Assembly (NCBI GenBank): GCA_037126765.1 | Contig: JBBCBC010000022.1 | Coordinates: forward strand, 21,853,758 to 21,917,757 | Source: Stenogyne calaminthoides | Lineage: Eukaryota > Streptophyta > Magnoliopsida > Lamiales > Lamiaceae | Reading direction: 5' to 3' | DNA length: 64,000 nucleotides | Part shown: in pieces, positions 22,641 to 33,689 of the stretch | Layout: every line of letters begins with the position of its first letter | How positions within the stretch are numbered: the stretch's first letter is position 1 | Notes under the pieces: model-generated | Seen by the model: only the letters and a program-made list of their open reading frames with translations | Told to the model about the DNA's origin: nothing | The model's database searches: none | Position numbers and translations under genes: made by a program

Positions 22641-25600
22641 ATGATCACTCACGGAATGGGTAAAATAATGTGCAATTATGCCAAACTGACATTAAGGATT
22701 GTCGAGGACAAGTTCGTATAATTTGGGGTTACAAAGGATCCTAATCAATGGAAGTAGAGGAAATTTCAAGAAAAGCGGGACTTGAGAAATATTGTGTCGC
22801 TTAATCGCAATCCAATCGATGATCGCGATGAAGCCCTCGAATTCGTAAGGAATTTAAGGGTGGATACAGATGCTCCAGGAGAAGAACTACTTTCGACAGT
22901 CACCGGAGAAGAGATCAGACTGACGAATGAGGATATAACTCGTCTGTTCAGCCTACCAAAAGGACGAATCTCGCCTGCTCACTACTGGGGAGAATCAAGA
23001 TGAGCCGATCGAAACGAAGCTCATCGAGAGGCCGACAAACATCATACGTCAGGCTTTGTTAGTCAATGCTCAAGAGGAAATATCGATTGTTGTTTGACAT
23101 TTTGTCAAAAACAATTATGGGTATTTCATTCAAATTTTATGTTTTACATCGATCAAACTCATGCAAAGATGGTCAAGAATAATTGATGAAGCCAAGAACA
23201 TCAATTGGCATGGGTTCCTAAAGGCCATTCTACTCCAAGAACATGATAAATTTGGAGTTGATGAGTGGAGGCGTGTCTATCTCAAGAAGAGGATCAAAGA
23301 ATCTCAACAAGGTTGCGGTTATCCTACAAGACAAAATGCCAAATGCCGATGGGGAAATGAATGGACCAAGTCCTACAAGGCATTCCTCTCCACCACTTTA
23401 GCCATATTTGGGCCACCAGAATTGATATCGCCAACTCCCCCAAAGACGAAGAAGGAAAAAGCAAGAAGCAACTTCGTCTACACCGATGCCCCCCTGAAGA
23501 AGAAAAAAAAAACCGTGAAGGTCCGGAGAGAAGAGGTCAAGAAGGCGAAGTAAGCCTCCATGACTCGATGCTAGAAGATGAGTCGATGAAGAAAGAGCGC
23601 AAGATCGATCTGTTGCACCACAAAAATCGGTGAAAAATCGACAGCAAAGCTCAAGATGAGAGCTCGCCAGATTCATTCTCGAGGAAGAAGCACGAGATGA
23701 ACGATCTCCTTCTCCTCCAGCTCGAGTTGATTCACCACTCAGACTAATGGCTGCGAAAGCATGTCTCTCCTACTCTTCCACCGCCTTGAACACGAAACTA
23801 CATCAGTCCGCTAACTCCGAAACTACAACAAGTTCGAACTGAAACCTTACTGTTGTGGAACCAAAGCGCACTGCCTCCACAAAGAGAACCTCTGCGGTCG
23901 AGCCAATCGACAACTTCCTCCTACTCAAGCACCACCAAAACCCTCCACATCTCATCAACCGGAATGCGGACATGACAATTCCCGAAGTCTAGATCATCAA
24001 AAGACCATCACAGGAAAATGGTCGTAATGCAAATCGAACGAGAAATTGATGAGATGTATCCAGAACTGGTGGCCCATCCTGCTATTAGAGAACAAGTTAT
24101 GGAGATCCTCACTTGGAGAGATCTCAGATTAAAAAGATTCTCAGATTTTATAATGATTATTGAACAAATGGGCGGTGCTGATGAGTTTGCAGATTTTGAT
24201 TTCGATATGAGGAAATCTGCTAAAGTAGGATCACCAGCTGAGCTGATAACTACTGAATCTATCAAAGCTTTGATCCACAGGAAGCTGGGGTTGACTGAAC
24301 AAGGCGAACCGGAGATCGCTTTCAAAGCTCTGAAAGCAGATGCTACAATGAAGGATACTGAGGAGCATAGATGATGAAGTGGAACTGTGCTTTGCGCAGT
24401 TCATGACCAACCACCGGAGGCACAAACAACCAAATCGATCAAGTGACGAAAAACATTCCAACATCTCATATCACCACGATCAATTTCGGAGATCGATCTT
24501 GTCTCAAAGATCTCCCGAAGAAGAAGTTGAGGGAGTGATAGGCGATCGAGGCGATTGGCCTCAAAGAAATAACAGATCAAAGGGAATTGGCTATTTCCCA
24601 GATTGCAGACTATCAAAGATCGGTTCTCCCCCAAATCAGACCACCGTGGTTCCACCGAACTTATAAAATCCGTTGATGACAAGTCGATTCGGTGGATCAA
24701 CAACAAGTTTCTTTTTCTTATGCTCACCGAAAAGCTCTAATTGACAAAAGAGAAACTTTACAAACCGATTTTTACACTCTCTATCGCCATGGAATCACAA
24801 GACCGAAAGTTGATCTCGAAGGTTGAACATCTAACCGCCAAGTTCTGTGTTTATCTGCTGCGAGATCTCAACAGGTAATATCGGTCGATTTTGGATCCCT
24901 AACTTCCCACCTCACAACTCTTTTTGATCAAACCAAAAAGGGGGAAGGACGGAGGAGAAACCAACCGACATGATCGTAACAACAAAGACCTAATTCGCAT
25001 AAATTTGAAGCCTATGGACAAAGACTAGACCATCCGGATCTCTTTGCTAACGGGTCTCTCAAAAAGATGGAAAAGTCAAAGGCAAGAAAGGTAGTTGTTA
25101 TGGTGCCGACATCACAAAAGGTAGTCATGCGTGTTGGGACATCACAAAAGGTAGGCTATGGGTCTTTGGGACATCACAACTGTATCACCACTCGCACTAA
25201 AATAGTCACAAGAAGCACAAATAGCAGACATGAGCCGATAAGGAATCGGGCCGAGAAACCGCCCAAAGAGCAAAGGTCAAGAGGCCCGAAAAAGCTAAGA
25301 AGAAAGAAGGGCGTAAAAATCGACAGAGGCGTAAAATCAAGAAAAAATTCGATCGAGAGCGAAGAAAGGAAAGGCCGGAAAATTGCATTTAACCTCACCG
25401 CCAAAGAAGAGTTGATGAGATCATTCCAAAAACTACTGCACATGCTAAGAGGTTTGAGGAATGGAACAAGATCGAAGAATAACTTCGGATGCTTTTTGTC
25501 CTTAATCTTGTTCCACGAGAAGAATCTCCGGATGATGAATTCCTCAACCGGTTAGAAAATAAATATCCAGATTTTCTGAAGTATCTGGAAAATGAGGCCA

Positions 25601-25833
25601 AACTTATCAATGTAAAAATATCTCGCCAAGAGTATGATCTGTTGGATTACTCGAAGAAGGCAGATGGCTCATTTGACAGACCGCATTTCAAAGATTCTAC
25701 TTTGACATCTGAGCAAAAAACACATATAATCGATCCTCGGAGACCAATGATGTCAAATGGAAACTATATTAGATTTTCAACGTGCCTCAAGATCAAAGAG
25801 AGATGCGAGGAAGGATACAAGCCTAAAGAGTGA
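22641..25833 (+). pseudogene. Extra gene after pol in element A (ORF3, Sire-type)
   Basis: A gene-like region after pol, the position of the env-like or additional ORF of Sireviruses. An ATG at 22641 opens a frame with two stops that runs to about 23003: DEALEFVRNLR, then TGEEIRLTNEDITRLFSLPKG. Next come ...AKNINWHGFLKAIL..., FGPPELISPTPP and a Lys-rich tail KKKKKTVKVRREEVKK (to 23553). More charged and coiled-coil-like segments follow (24018-24374, 25067-25555, 25489-25833). The order and motifs parallel ORF3 of element C (EVLQFVINLREG, FSLSDINALFDL, DFNWLKFL). The I-x-x-L-F-x-L pattern resembles the putative plant transposon protein family seen near other elements. No transmembrane segment typical of an envelope protein is evident. 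Confidence 0.65.
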
Positions 25834-26033
25834 AGAATCGAAAGACTTCTCAGATCATCATTTGTTTTTAAATTCAAACTTTTCTCGATGTAACATGTAA
25901 TCGACATATCTAATGAGAAAAGTTTATTTTCCGATCCTAAGACAAAATCTCATTGTCTTACGATATATGCTCTTTTTATCGTTCTATATTTATCAACTGT
26001 GTTTTGGTTTCTCGAGTTATCTTTTGGTTTTAT

Positions 26034-26046
26034 CAAAAAAGGAAAT
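26034..26046 (+). other. Polypurine tract of element A
   Basis: CAAAAAAGGAAAT directly before the 3' LTR, a purine-rich primer for plus-strand synthesis. Confidence 0.75.
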
Positions 26047-27606
26047 TGTTGGGAAATTTATAGTTTTGATAAAAGTTCCGAAAACACATGTAATAGGACC
26101 AAATCGGACACTGTTAGGTAATCGATGTTTATATTACCGTTTATATAATACCGAGTTGATAATTATTGTATAGAACAACCGATGTAATAGATAGGTCACA
26201 TATTGAGGGGAACCTCAATATTTATAAGTCGATCCAAGATCCAAAGAACAAATGATATCCCATGGCCGAATGCTTTGAGAAGAACAGAAGATCGATCGAT
26301 ATGATCTAGTCGATATCTCAAATTGAAGTCATAAAGCTCAAACTCCGAATACTTGAAGATCGATGACTTCCGGAAGATCGGACGGAAAGACCTACATCGA
26401 CGAAATCCGCTAGTTGAAGCTAAGTCAACCGCACCGAAAGACTCCATCGGTGGATCGATCGATTCTAATCGATCGGTCACCACCCAGTGAAAATCGATGT
26501 TTCACCTAATCATACGTCGATGATCCGAACAAGAAGAATGTCAACCTTAGTTGGAAGAACAACACCGAAAAGTGCGCGGCTCATAACCAATAAGAACAAG
26601 ACACGTATGATTGGAGCCGATAATTAAGGGATTTGATCTTGCTCTCTCTAACGGCTATAAAATACAAGTTCACGCTTTTCGCCATGCCGTTCTCAAGCAT
26701 GTCACATCAATCCTCAAACCTACCTAATATAGACTGAAATTCAAATTGCTCTCCAACGGCTCTTTGATTTCAAGGTCTATAAATATGGGATCACACTTCA
26801 GAGTGAAGACAAGGAAACACTGAACAATCAAGAAGCTCAAGCAATTATCAGATTTCCGCACAAAGAACACGATCAAGAAGATTATTATATTAAGTGTTCA
26901 TCCCATAAGTTCTTAGCATAGAAATCTTTTCATCTAGCTGATAGGCTACCTTAAACACTAGAAAAGATTTCATAGTTGGAACCAAAACAATCTTATCCAA
27001 ACCCAAGTTAGGTTAAGTTGTTTAGCAAGATTTCGAATCAGGGTTTCTAGTTCTGATTTCTGGGATCGGTTGAGTGAGAACTCCTTAAATATTTGTCGGT
27101 GTACTGTGTTGGACTAACACATAAAACTAAGTCCAGTTGGTTAAGTTGGTGCCCCTTGTGATAGGGAAGAGTGGACGTAGGACTGGTTTGTCCGAACCAC
27201 TATAAATCTTGTGTGTCTTTACCGCTTTGATTAAATTGTTTACACAATTGCACACAACCTTTAAAGCGCATACATATTCTAAGTTGAGATCAGCTAGCAC
27301 CAAGCTTCTGATATGATCAAGCTTGACACTTCAGTCAACTGGTTAAAACACTAACTTTGGAATCTGATTTATAAAAACTGGTTTTTCACGGGTAAAACTT
27401 AAGCTTCCGCACACATCAGTTAAACTGATAGTTACCGAATTGATCTGCCTTCAGGCGATTAGTAAGTTGGTTATCAGCCCAAACTGATTCACTCGCGACT
27501 GATCGACTAACTGCCATCACACCTGATCTGCACAAAAAGTTTTCAGAAGTCTATTCACCCCTCCCCTCTAGACTTCTGCCCTCACAAAACCCGTTCGGGA
27601 CCTACA
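26047..27606 (+). repeat. 3' LTR of copia element A
   Basis: The 1560-bp LTR begins TGTTGGGAAATTTATAG and ends GTTCGGGACCTACA, followed by the target duplication CTCTT. The part 26225-26560 differs from the 5' LTR by many CAG or CTG to CG changes, while the part 13810-14350 of the 5' LTR shows the same kind of difference in the opposite direction. Confidence 0.93.
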
Positions 27607-27611
27607 CTCTT

Positions 27612-28277
27612 CCTCTTGCCTCCCTTTGGCCTAGAAGAAGAAGAAGGCCCAACTGCCTCTAATGCTTGACTGCTCTCTCCTAAAATTTCCTTCAGCCGAG
27701 ACAAGAGTTTACAACAGATCATGCAAAGTGAACTTTTGATTATTCATCTGATAATTCAGCCTGAACTGCTCAAAGCTCTTGGGCAGGGAATGGTGTATGA
27801 AATCGATCTGGGTCTCGATGTCATATTCAGCTCTAAGCACCTCGAGTTTGTTGAGGTGAGCCATCATCTGGAGAACATGTTCCCTCACGGGTGTTCCCTC
27901 CACCATTTTCATATAGAGCATGTCCCTCATGGTGATCTGACGAGTCACACGGTTCTGATGTTGGAACATCGCTATAAGATTGAGCATGATGTCCACAGCG
28001 GTCTCAACGTTTTGGTGTTGGTGTTGCAACACATCTGACATTGAAGCCAAGATGGTACACTTCGCCATTTCATTAGAACGCTCCCAGTCAGCATATTCTT
28101 TCTTAACCGTTTTGGTTTACTCGTCGGATGGCTTTTCTGGTTTGGGTGTAGTAAGAACCCAGTTATGGCTTTGTGCAGTGAGGACAATAGTGAGTTTTCG
28201 ATACCAATCAACAAAGTTTTCTCCAGTGAGGAGGTTATCTTTCAGTATATTGAACAGTGGATTAAAAGATTGAGACA
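27612..28277 (-). pseudogene. Copia element B gag N-terminal part
   Basis: The start codon at 28277 begins MSQSFNPLFNILKDN, followed by LTGENFVDWYRKL, the conserved copia gag start. Next come SNEMAKCTILASMSDVLQHQ, a methionine-rich stretch and DFIHHSLPKSFEQFRLNYQMN of the UBN2 capsid domain. A Ser-rich piece (GPSSSSRPKGGKRK) then runs into the insertion site of element A. The gene resumes at 12815. Frame changes occur near 28110 and after HDLL at about 27709. Confidence 0.9.
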
Positions 28278-29701
28278 TGATGAACTGAAATAAACATATA
28301 TTTTGTATCAATATCCAGATCAACACAAAATTAAATCACATAATTCGATCACATGATTCATATTAAAATCTAAAAAAAATATGAACATGCATCAGTCAAT
28401 ATCTCAAAACAGATTTAAATGAGCCTCGTGGGAGGGTCATCATTTAAATCACATTCAAGCAGGTTAAAAACAAGAACATTTACAAACCTTTAATTTTAAA
28501 GAAAATTAATAGTCGGCTCCCACTTGAACAATATAAAATTGACAGGGACTTCGGAGAAGTATATAAATATCAATTTTATACCTAAGTAATAACCATGATT
28601 AAATACAGAATTATTACTTCGTTTTGATCGAGCCTCATGGGTGGGTCATCGTCACCATTAATAATAATTCACAATCATCCTTTTGGGAATTTATTCATGT
28701 GAAAGCTATCTTTTGACCGTCCCGTAGGGGAATTTCTCCAAAAAATTTCGCAAATAAATAAATCATGGAGGTCAAAATTAATTTGTGTCAAAACCAAATT
28801 AATTATTAAAATATACTTAGTAATTTTTGAATTTGAGATTTTTCGTTAGGCAATTCTCATGCAAACACATTTAAACAAATTAAATAAAGCATAAGAAAAT
28901 ACAATACAAGAATAAATCAAGCAAAAGCGAGAAAATAAAAACACATTGGGCACAAATTATCCAACCGCCATGGTTTGATTTTCTTTTGGCTTGATCTTGA
29001 AGAAATGTCGTATTGAATTTCTTCCACTCGTTAAAATCCTCGAAAAGACCTTCGCCTTGAAATGCCACACTGGACTTCGCAGTGCGATGCACGCCGCGAT
29101 CCGTCGGCGTCATTGTCAGGCGATCGCAACAGGCGCTTAGGTGCGCCCTAAGGCCGCCGCGTCGCCATCTCATCTCCGCATCGACAAAGATCGGTAGCGA
29201 CGGGTTCAGCAGCCAGCGACGCCCGCACTAGCGCTAAGCCACGCCACGCATCCTTCAAAGAAGCGTCCGCCTCGGCGTGATCCCCCGGTACCTAGTGCCT
29301 AGGGCGCTCACGCGGGCGCATCCGCGCACGTCGCTGCCTCCTCGACACGCGTTCGGCGGTGCATCGCCGCCCATGTACGGTTCCGGATCCGTCTTTAACT
29401 CCCACTCGTCTCCGTCTTTGTCTCCGATCAGGTTACAATTTATTTTAATAAAATAAATACACCTTAAATCTAGACTAGTCTATTACATTGAACAAATCAA
29501 ATAGCCTAATCTACTCGTGGATTTTCTCACGAGAAAAACAAATCAGAACGAGTCAAATTAAAAACCATTCATTCATACGCATGAAAATAAAACACATTAA
29601 ATACCATGACAATTGGATACCTACAAAACAGATCTAGCAATTCTACTATCCAATTTCGATTTAATGTTCAACAATTTAAAAGATCAGAGCTCGAAACCAG
29701 A
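28278..29701 (-). other. Untranslated leader of element B, with a GC-rich block
   Basis: About 1.4 kb between primer-binding site and gag with no supported gene. Most is AT-rich, but 29035-29420 is sharply GC-rich with many CGCC and GCG clusters, unlike the rest of the element. Paired motifs such as GAGCCTCGTGGG and GAGCCTCATGGG (28423 and 28630) recur. Confidence 0.7.
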
Positions 29702-29713
29702 GCTCTGATACCA
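29702..29713 (-). other. Primer-binding site of element B (tRNA-iMet type)
   Basis: The minus strand reads TGGTATCAGAGC, an exact match to the copia primer-binding consensus, next to the LTR edge. Confidence 0.92.
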
Positions 29714-29714
29714 G

Positions 29715-31772
29715 TTGATTTTTAAATACATATTTAAATTAAATAAATAATTACTAACATGAATTAATCCTAAATTAATTCAACATAATAATTAAACAAC
29801 ATGCGTACACGTAATTCACGTAAATCCTAAACATGCGGAACTAGGAGTTACGGGATTACTAACCTCTTGTAAAAACCTCTTCTGATTAACTTCCTCCAGG
29901 TTTAGAAAGACCCAGGCATTTCCCTCTCAGGCGGGTAGGCATGCTGATTTGACTTGAAAACCGTCTCTCGACGATGTGAGATTGATGTTGAAAGATTTCG
30001 GAAAGGAATAGCGATAGATTTCTATAGAGCATCCAGGAACAAGCAGATTCAATCGGACGACGAATTCTTGTGTGCAGAAAGTCTTTTAAGAAAAAGGCTT
30101 CCCAACATTTTCGTGGCATCCGGATCGGGATACGGCCCTGCCCGCAACAAAGCTCCTTACCTTTCATTCTTTTCTTTACCTCACGAGACAGAGAAAGAAG
30201 ATGAGTGGGCGATCAGACCGAAAGAAAGAATGGGGAAATGAATCGATTAGGGCCGCAGCTTCGTAGAAACAACCTTTTAGACGATGGATCAACCCAAGAG
30301 CCTTCCCAAATATATCTCCAAGTCCACGAATGTAACCCGGTGGGAGTATCTGCACGTACGATTTTAATGGGAGAGAAATTAAAATTTTGCTACCACCTTT
30401 GTGGATTTCTAATATTTCCAACACATGGAATTGCACTTGGGAATGAAGAGTTCATCCCCTATAAATAGGAGTGAGGGGATCAAATTTTTAGGTCAAAAAT
30501 ATAAGGAAGAAAATCTTTTCTTGTTCTCCAAGAAATCTTGAATATATCTCCTATATTCTTTTCTCCTTAATTAAATTTTTCATAAAAATCTCTTCCCCTT
30601 TTTATCCTATTATTTTTGAAAATAACAAGATTAAAGGAGTCAAGATTTGACTTCTTGAATTTATGAGATAATTATGTATTCCTACAATAATTATCTCTTT
30701 CCATAAAATATCTACAAGAAAATCAAGACAATCTTTCCTTCCTCTTATCCACATATTTTTCGAAAATATAAGCATGGAAATATAGCAAAATATTTTCTTC
30801 TCTCTCTCATTAATTGGACTTTATTTTGGGCTATTTGGGGGGCCTTTAGGAGAATTAAGATTGGACCTTCAATGGATTATGAAGCTTTAATATTTTGGGT
30901 CAAATATTATTCAAGTCCATTAATATTAATTTATTCCACTATAAAATTAATATTGAACTATCCCTCTTAACCCATATTAGGATTTCACATATAACATGGC
31001 TCCCGGTCATTATTTCTAGCGTTTAAGATTATATTAGTCCATTAATTAATTAAGTCACTGAACAAGCTTTATATTAATTAATATATTAGTCCTTGGAGTA
31101 AAGACAGCTCAACATTATTATCCATACCGGAAATAAATTTCTCTTGCAAGATTTGGTATGATAAAGGTTCTGAGCCCACCAAGGGGACAAATCAAGCAAG
31201 ACGTAGTTGCACGCGATTCTCCGTATTAAATGTCAGCAATCGTCATGTAATTAATAATATTGCCCAAGATATAAGGTATCGAATCGCATTGACTCTCTAC
31301 CCATCATAAATCAAAGTAATAGTTATTAATTTCACACGATCCTATTTAAGGGACGAAGATTAAGAAATAACACACCACTGAGGTCTAATTCTTGTATATT
31401 CAGTACCAAAGAATTTGTCCTCCTGTAGGTCCACATTCAACACACCTAAATGCGCTAGTGTGATCCCTTGGTCAAGACAAGCCAATCTGGGTCTCACACT
31501 TCAACCGTTCATGATGGGTTGTTCATTTTCATCTGGGTTGTGAATTTGTACTTAATTACGAGGGTTGTTAATTTGATCTTCAGTGATCGGGTATCACCAA
31601 ATTAACTACAATGTAATACGTATTATCTTATTGAACGGGTTTGCAATAAAAATATATAACATTCATTCATATTTAATGCAACAGTGATTAAATAATTTAT
31701 TTCAGTATATAAATAAGAAACTTCAGTTTGGTTATAAAAAGTAAAAGCATACTTTTCAGTATAACCTCAACA
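29715..31772 (-). repeat. 5' LTR of copia element B, with deletion and insertion
   Basis: It matches 7784-9443 in the same orientation. The outer end TAACCTCAACA is followed by ACCAC. The inner end lacks about 35 bp that the other copy has (the TGTTGGGAAATT...TTCGAGA part), so the LTR runs almost directly into the primer-binding site. A block at 29872-30258 is absent from the other copies. Confidence 0.9.
29872..30258. other. Foreign segment inside the 5' LTR of element B
   Basis: The LTR sequence ACCTCTTGTA is interrupted by about 385 bp and resumes with GTAGAAACAACC. The insert is richer in GC than the LTR and is open in one frame on each strand (minus 30167-29886, plus 29954-30241), neither with a recognised domain. 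No terminal inverted repeats are evident. Origin unknown; organelle DNA is one possibility that could not be confirmed. Confidence 0.65.
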
Positions 31773-31777
31773 ACCAC

Positions 31778-33689
31778 CCAAGCTATGATCCAAAATCCAG
31801 CACCCACTCCCCAACATACAACAACCCAAGCTATGATAAAAAACCCAACACCCGTCCAAGCCACAAACAACCTCAACCCACCCACAAACAAAAATACCCT
31901 AGCCATGGAAGCCTTAATAGCTGAATCAACAATTACCACGGAGAGTCTTTTCCAGAACCTCATACCTCTCTGGATATTGTTGATAAGCTAAACCAGAACA
32001 AACCCCAATCGGACATAAGCTCCCCTTAATCCAAAAAAGTCAACCCGACCTCCAACCATTTAGCCAAACAACCTGAATCACCCGACCTAACTGAACCCGA
32101 AGCCACTATCCGAAATAACCAAACTTCACCCACTACTCAGGTCAAACACAAGTCTTGGAAGAGGCTTGCTAGGCAGAAGAAAGGAACCCTAAATGACATT
32201 AGCATGTCTAATGTAAACCCTGGAAAGAGAAGGTTGTCCCTTGTTGATAAGGTGGAGATGGAGAATATTGATGGTAATGGGAAAAGGCGGAGGATGGAAG
32301 GTGTGTGTAGGTCCCGAGCTAGTTAGTGAGGGTAGAAGTCTAGAGGGGGGGGTGAATCGACTTCTCAAACTTTTCGTGAGATCATGTGTGAATATGCAAT
32401 TTGCCTTATCAGAGTGCGAGTGAATCAGTACGGACTGATATCCAACTTACTTATCACCTGAAGGCAGATCAGTTAGGTGTCTATCATTTTAACTGACGGT
32501 GCGGAAGATAAGTTAACCTGTGTGAAAAACCATTTCTCAAATCAAATACTTAGTAATCTGGTTTTTGATCAGATGACAAAGAGTCAATGATCATATCAGT
32601 AGCTTGATGCAAATCTGATCCAGACTAAGTAAATGCATGCAAATTTAAACAAGTAGTGTGTAAGTGTAAAACAGATAAATCACACAAGATTTATAGTGGT
32701 TCGGACAACTTGTCCTACGTCCACTCTTCCCTTTAGACAGGGCACCAACTAAACCAACTGGACTTAGTTTAATGTGTTAGTCCAACACAGTACAACCAAC
32801 AGATGTTTCAAGAATTCTCACTCAACCAATCCCAGATATCAGATCTATAAACCCAAGACTGAAATCTTACTATAACAAACATAACCTAACTTTTGTTTGG
32901 GTAAAAGATTTGTACTGTTCCAACTGGAATACTATCCTAGTATTTGGGTAGCCTAAAGCTAAAGGATAAGTATTCAAAGCTAAGAACTTATGGGATGAAC
33001 ACTTAGAAAATAATCTTCGTTTGAGTGTTCTTCGTGCGGAATCTGCTTGAACTTGAGCTTGTGTATAATTTCCATCACCTTACTATGAAGGTTTGATCCC
33101 ATATATATAGACCTTGAACCAAAGAGCATACTTTTAGGTAGGTTTGCAGGGGTAATTAGATGTTCTTCAGAACCGGCATGACCGAAAGCGTGCAATTGTC
33201 CTTTCTAACCATTGAGCTTTAAGCCTTTCACACCCTGAACCCTATCAGTTCCATACAAATGTGTCGATCCTTCATTGGCTAACAAGTACCATGAATCCTC
33301 GACTTGGCAGCTCTTCATTCTTAATGTCTGATCAACTTTGTTTGACATAGGTTGTTTCTCCCGAATCAACTTTACTGAACTGATCAGATCAGTAGAAACT
33401 GATTTGCCTTTCCTGTAGTCATCAGATGTAAGTTGTCTTAGCTCAACTTACTGACTTCTCCTCAATGTGTGATCTATCTATCTTTACATCAGTTGCTCTA
33501 TACAATCATTATCAACTAGTCAACTTAGTCCTAACTCTAGATCATCTGTCAGCTAACAGCTCTGACTGGTCCTATTACAACTGTCTTGGAACATTCATCA
33601 AAACTAATAAATTTCCCAACAGTGTATATGAGGAAAAAACCTATGAATCGGCGGAGACTGCAACGGAGCAGTCCCGCCAAACTCAATGA
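31778..33689 (+). pseudogene. LINE ORF1, C-terminal part
   Basis: ORF1 of plant L1 elements encodes an RNA-binding protein. Here only the low-complexity and C-terminal part remains: Pro/Asn-rich repeats, then WKRLARQKKGTLND, GKRRLSLVDKVEMEN and a basic GKRRRMEG interrupted by the solo LTR at 32306. The end resumes at 33622 with EEKTYESAETATEQSRQTQ. The stop TGA at 33687-33689 overlaps the ORF2 ATG. Stops are present before the WKRLARQ stretch. Confidence 0.75.
32306..33621 (-). repeat. Solo LTR related to element A, in LINE ORF1
   Basis: On the plus strand it begins TGTAGGTCCCGAGC and ends AAATTTCCCAACA, the reverse complement of the element A LTR ends. Internal matches include the CTAAGTCCAGTTGG block near 32755. 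It is shorter (1316 bp) and diverged. The flanks GTGTG (32301-32305) and GTGTA (33622-33626) are a target duplication with one mismatch. No primer-binding site or internal region remains. Confidence 0.85.

Larger units (their letters stand above)
12821..27606 (+). mobile_element. Copia element A (Sire-like, plus strand), nested in B
   Basis: 5' LTR 12821-14374, primer-binding site 14377-14388, gag and pol to about 20400, a second gene-like region 22641-25833, polypurine tract 26034-26046, 3' LTR 26047-27606. CTCTT flanks it on both sides (12816-12820 and 27607-27611). The DSGCSRHM protease motif and the extra gene after pol fit the Sire/Maximus lineage. Internal reading frames are heavily broken. 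Confidence 0.92.
7749..31772 (-). mobile_element. Copia element B (minus strand), host of element A
   Basis: LTRs lie at 7749-9443 (3') and 29715-31772 (5'), with the primer-binding site at 29702-29713, gag start at 28277 and pol ending at 9557. ACCAC flanks both ends (7744-7748 and 31773-31777). The LTR termini TGTTGGG and CCCCAACA form a short inverted repeat. Element A was later inserted in gag at 12820/12821. The pol resembles TNT1-94-like copia proteins; the exact lineage was not resolved. Confidence 0.92.

Noticed and set aside
23398..23676. Minus-strand frame opposite ORF3 of element A
   Set aside because: Shadow of the Lys-rich plus-strand frame; no domain, and composition mirrors the sense strand.
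29872..30258. Firm call of mitochondrial DNA insertion
   Set aside because: The composition is suggestive, but no organelle gene could be recognised without a search.
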